NCBI GenBank assembly: GCA_947176285.1
Contig: CAMWQF010000174.1
Coordinates: 1-6,275 of the forward strand
From: an uncultured Porphyromonadaceae bacterium
GTDB taxonomy: Bacteria; Bacteroidota; Bacteroidia; Bacteroidales; Muribaculaceae
Length of the DNA: 6,275 nucleotides
Direction of reading: 5' to 3'
This document shows, in pieces, positions 6,263-6,275 of the stretch. The notes beneath the pieces are model-generated. The model saw only the letters and a program-made list of their open reading frames with translations, was not told where the DNA came from and did not search any database. The position numbers and the translations under genes are program-made. How positions within the stretch are numbered: the first letter of the stretch is position 1; every line of letters begins with the position of its first letter.

Positions 6263-6275
6263 AAAAAAGCCGCCT
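6263..6275 (+). terminator. Possible first arm of the maeB terminator, cut by the window edge
   Basis: Eighteen bases after the maeB stop the sequence reads AAAAAAGCCGCCT and then the window ends. An A-run followed by a GC-rich arm in otherwise AT-rich intergenic DNA is the usual left half of a bidirectional intrinsic terminator. The second arm, expected as AGGCGGC plus a T-run, lies outside, so the hairpin cannot be confirmed here. Confidence 0.4.

Noticed and set aside
1..6275. Search for tRNA/rRNA genes, CRISPR repeats, IS elements, att sites or a defence system
   Set aside because: Nothing with cloverleaf features, regularly spaced repeats, transposase or integrase motifs, or nuclease/toxin domains was found; all spacers are under 170 bases.

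Overview
The window looks like chromosomal DNA from a member of the Bacteroidales (phylum Bacteroidota), plausibly a gut-type lineage such as Bacteroides or Muribaculaceae. The evidence is two matches to the Bacteroidetes -7 promoter element TAnnTTTG, each followed by CA; AT-rich gene leaders without clear Shine-Dalgarno sequences; and an exported GH2 glycosidase with the DUF4982 and C-terminal Ig-like modules common in that phylum. The genus is an inference, and no marker gene is present to settle it.

Left part, minus strand (1-2512): an exported 790-residue GH2 beta-galactosidase-type enzyme is followed 21 bases later by the start of purT, the formate-dependent GAR transformylase, which runs off the left edge. 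A -7 box upstream of the GH2 gene (2586-2593) probably drives both. No SusC/SusD pair or other polysaccharide-utilisation gene is visible.

Middle part, plus strand (2513-3917): a 162-base divergent spacer separates the GH2 gene from a two-transmembrane K+-channel-like protein. This has a TTLGFGD selectivity filter and a cytoplasmic C-terminal half of about 130 residues with no recognisable RCK domain. A 151-base spacer follows. It holds a -7 box overlapped by a perfect 19-bp palindrome and followed at once by a perfect 11-bp inverted repeat that would form a hairpin at the 5' end of the transcript. This precedes a 126-residue DUF805 membrane protein.

Right part, plus strand (3963-6275): a complete 760-residue MaeB-type malic enzyme, with an N-terminal malate decarboxylation/NAD(P) module and a C-terminal phosphotransacetylase-like module, starts 45 bases after the DUF805 gene without a visible promoter of its own. 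The last 13 bases look like the first arm of a terminator cut by the window edge.

The genes are mostly housekeeping or common accessory genes. I found no mobile element, CRISPR array, RNA gene or recognisable new multi-gene system. The most unusual structure is the compact double-palindrome promoter of the DUF805 (and possibly maeB) transcript.
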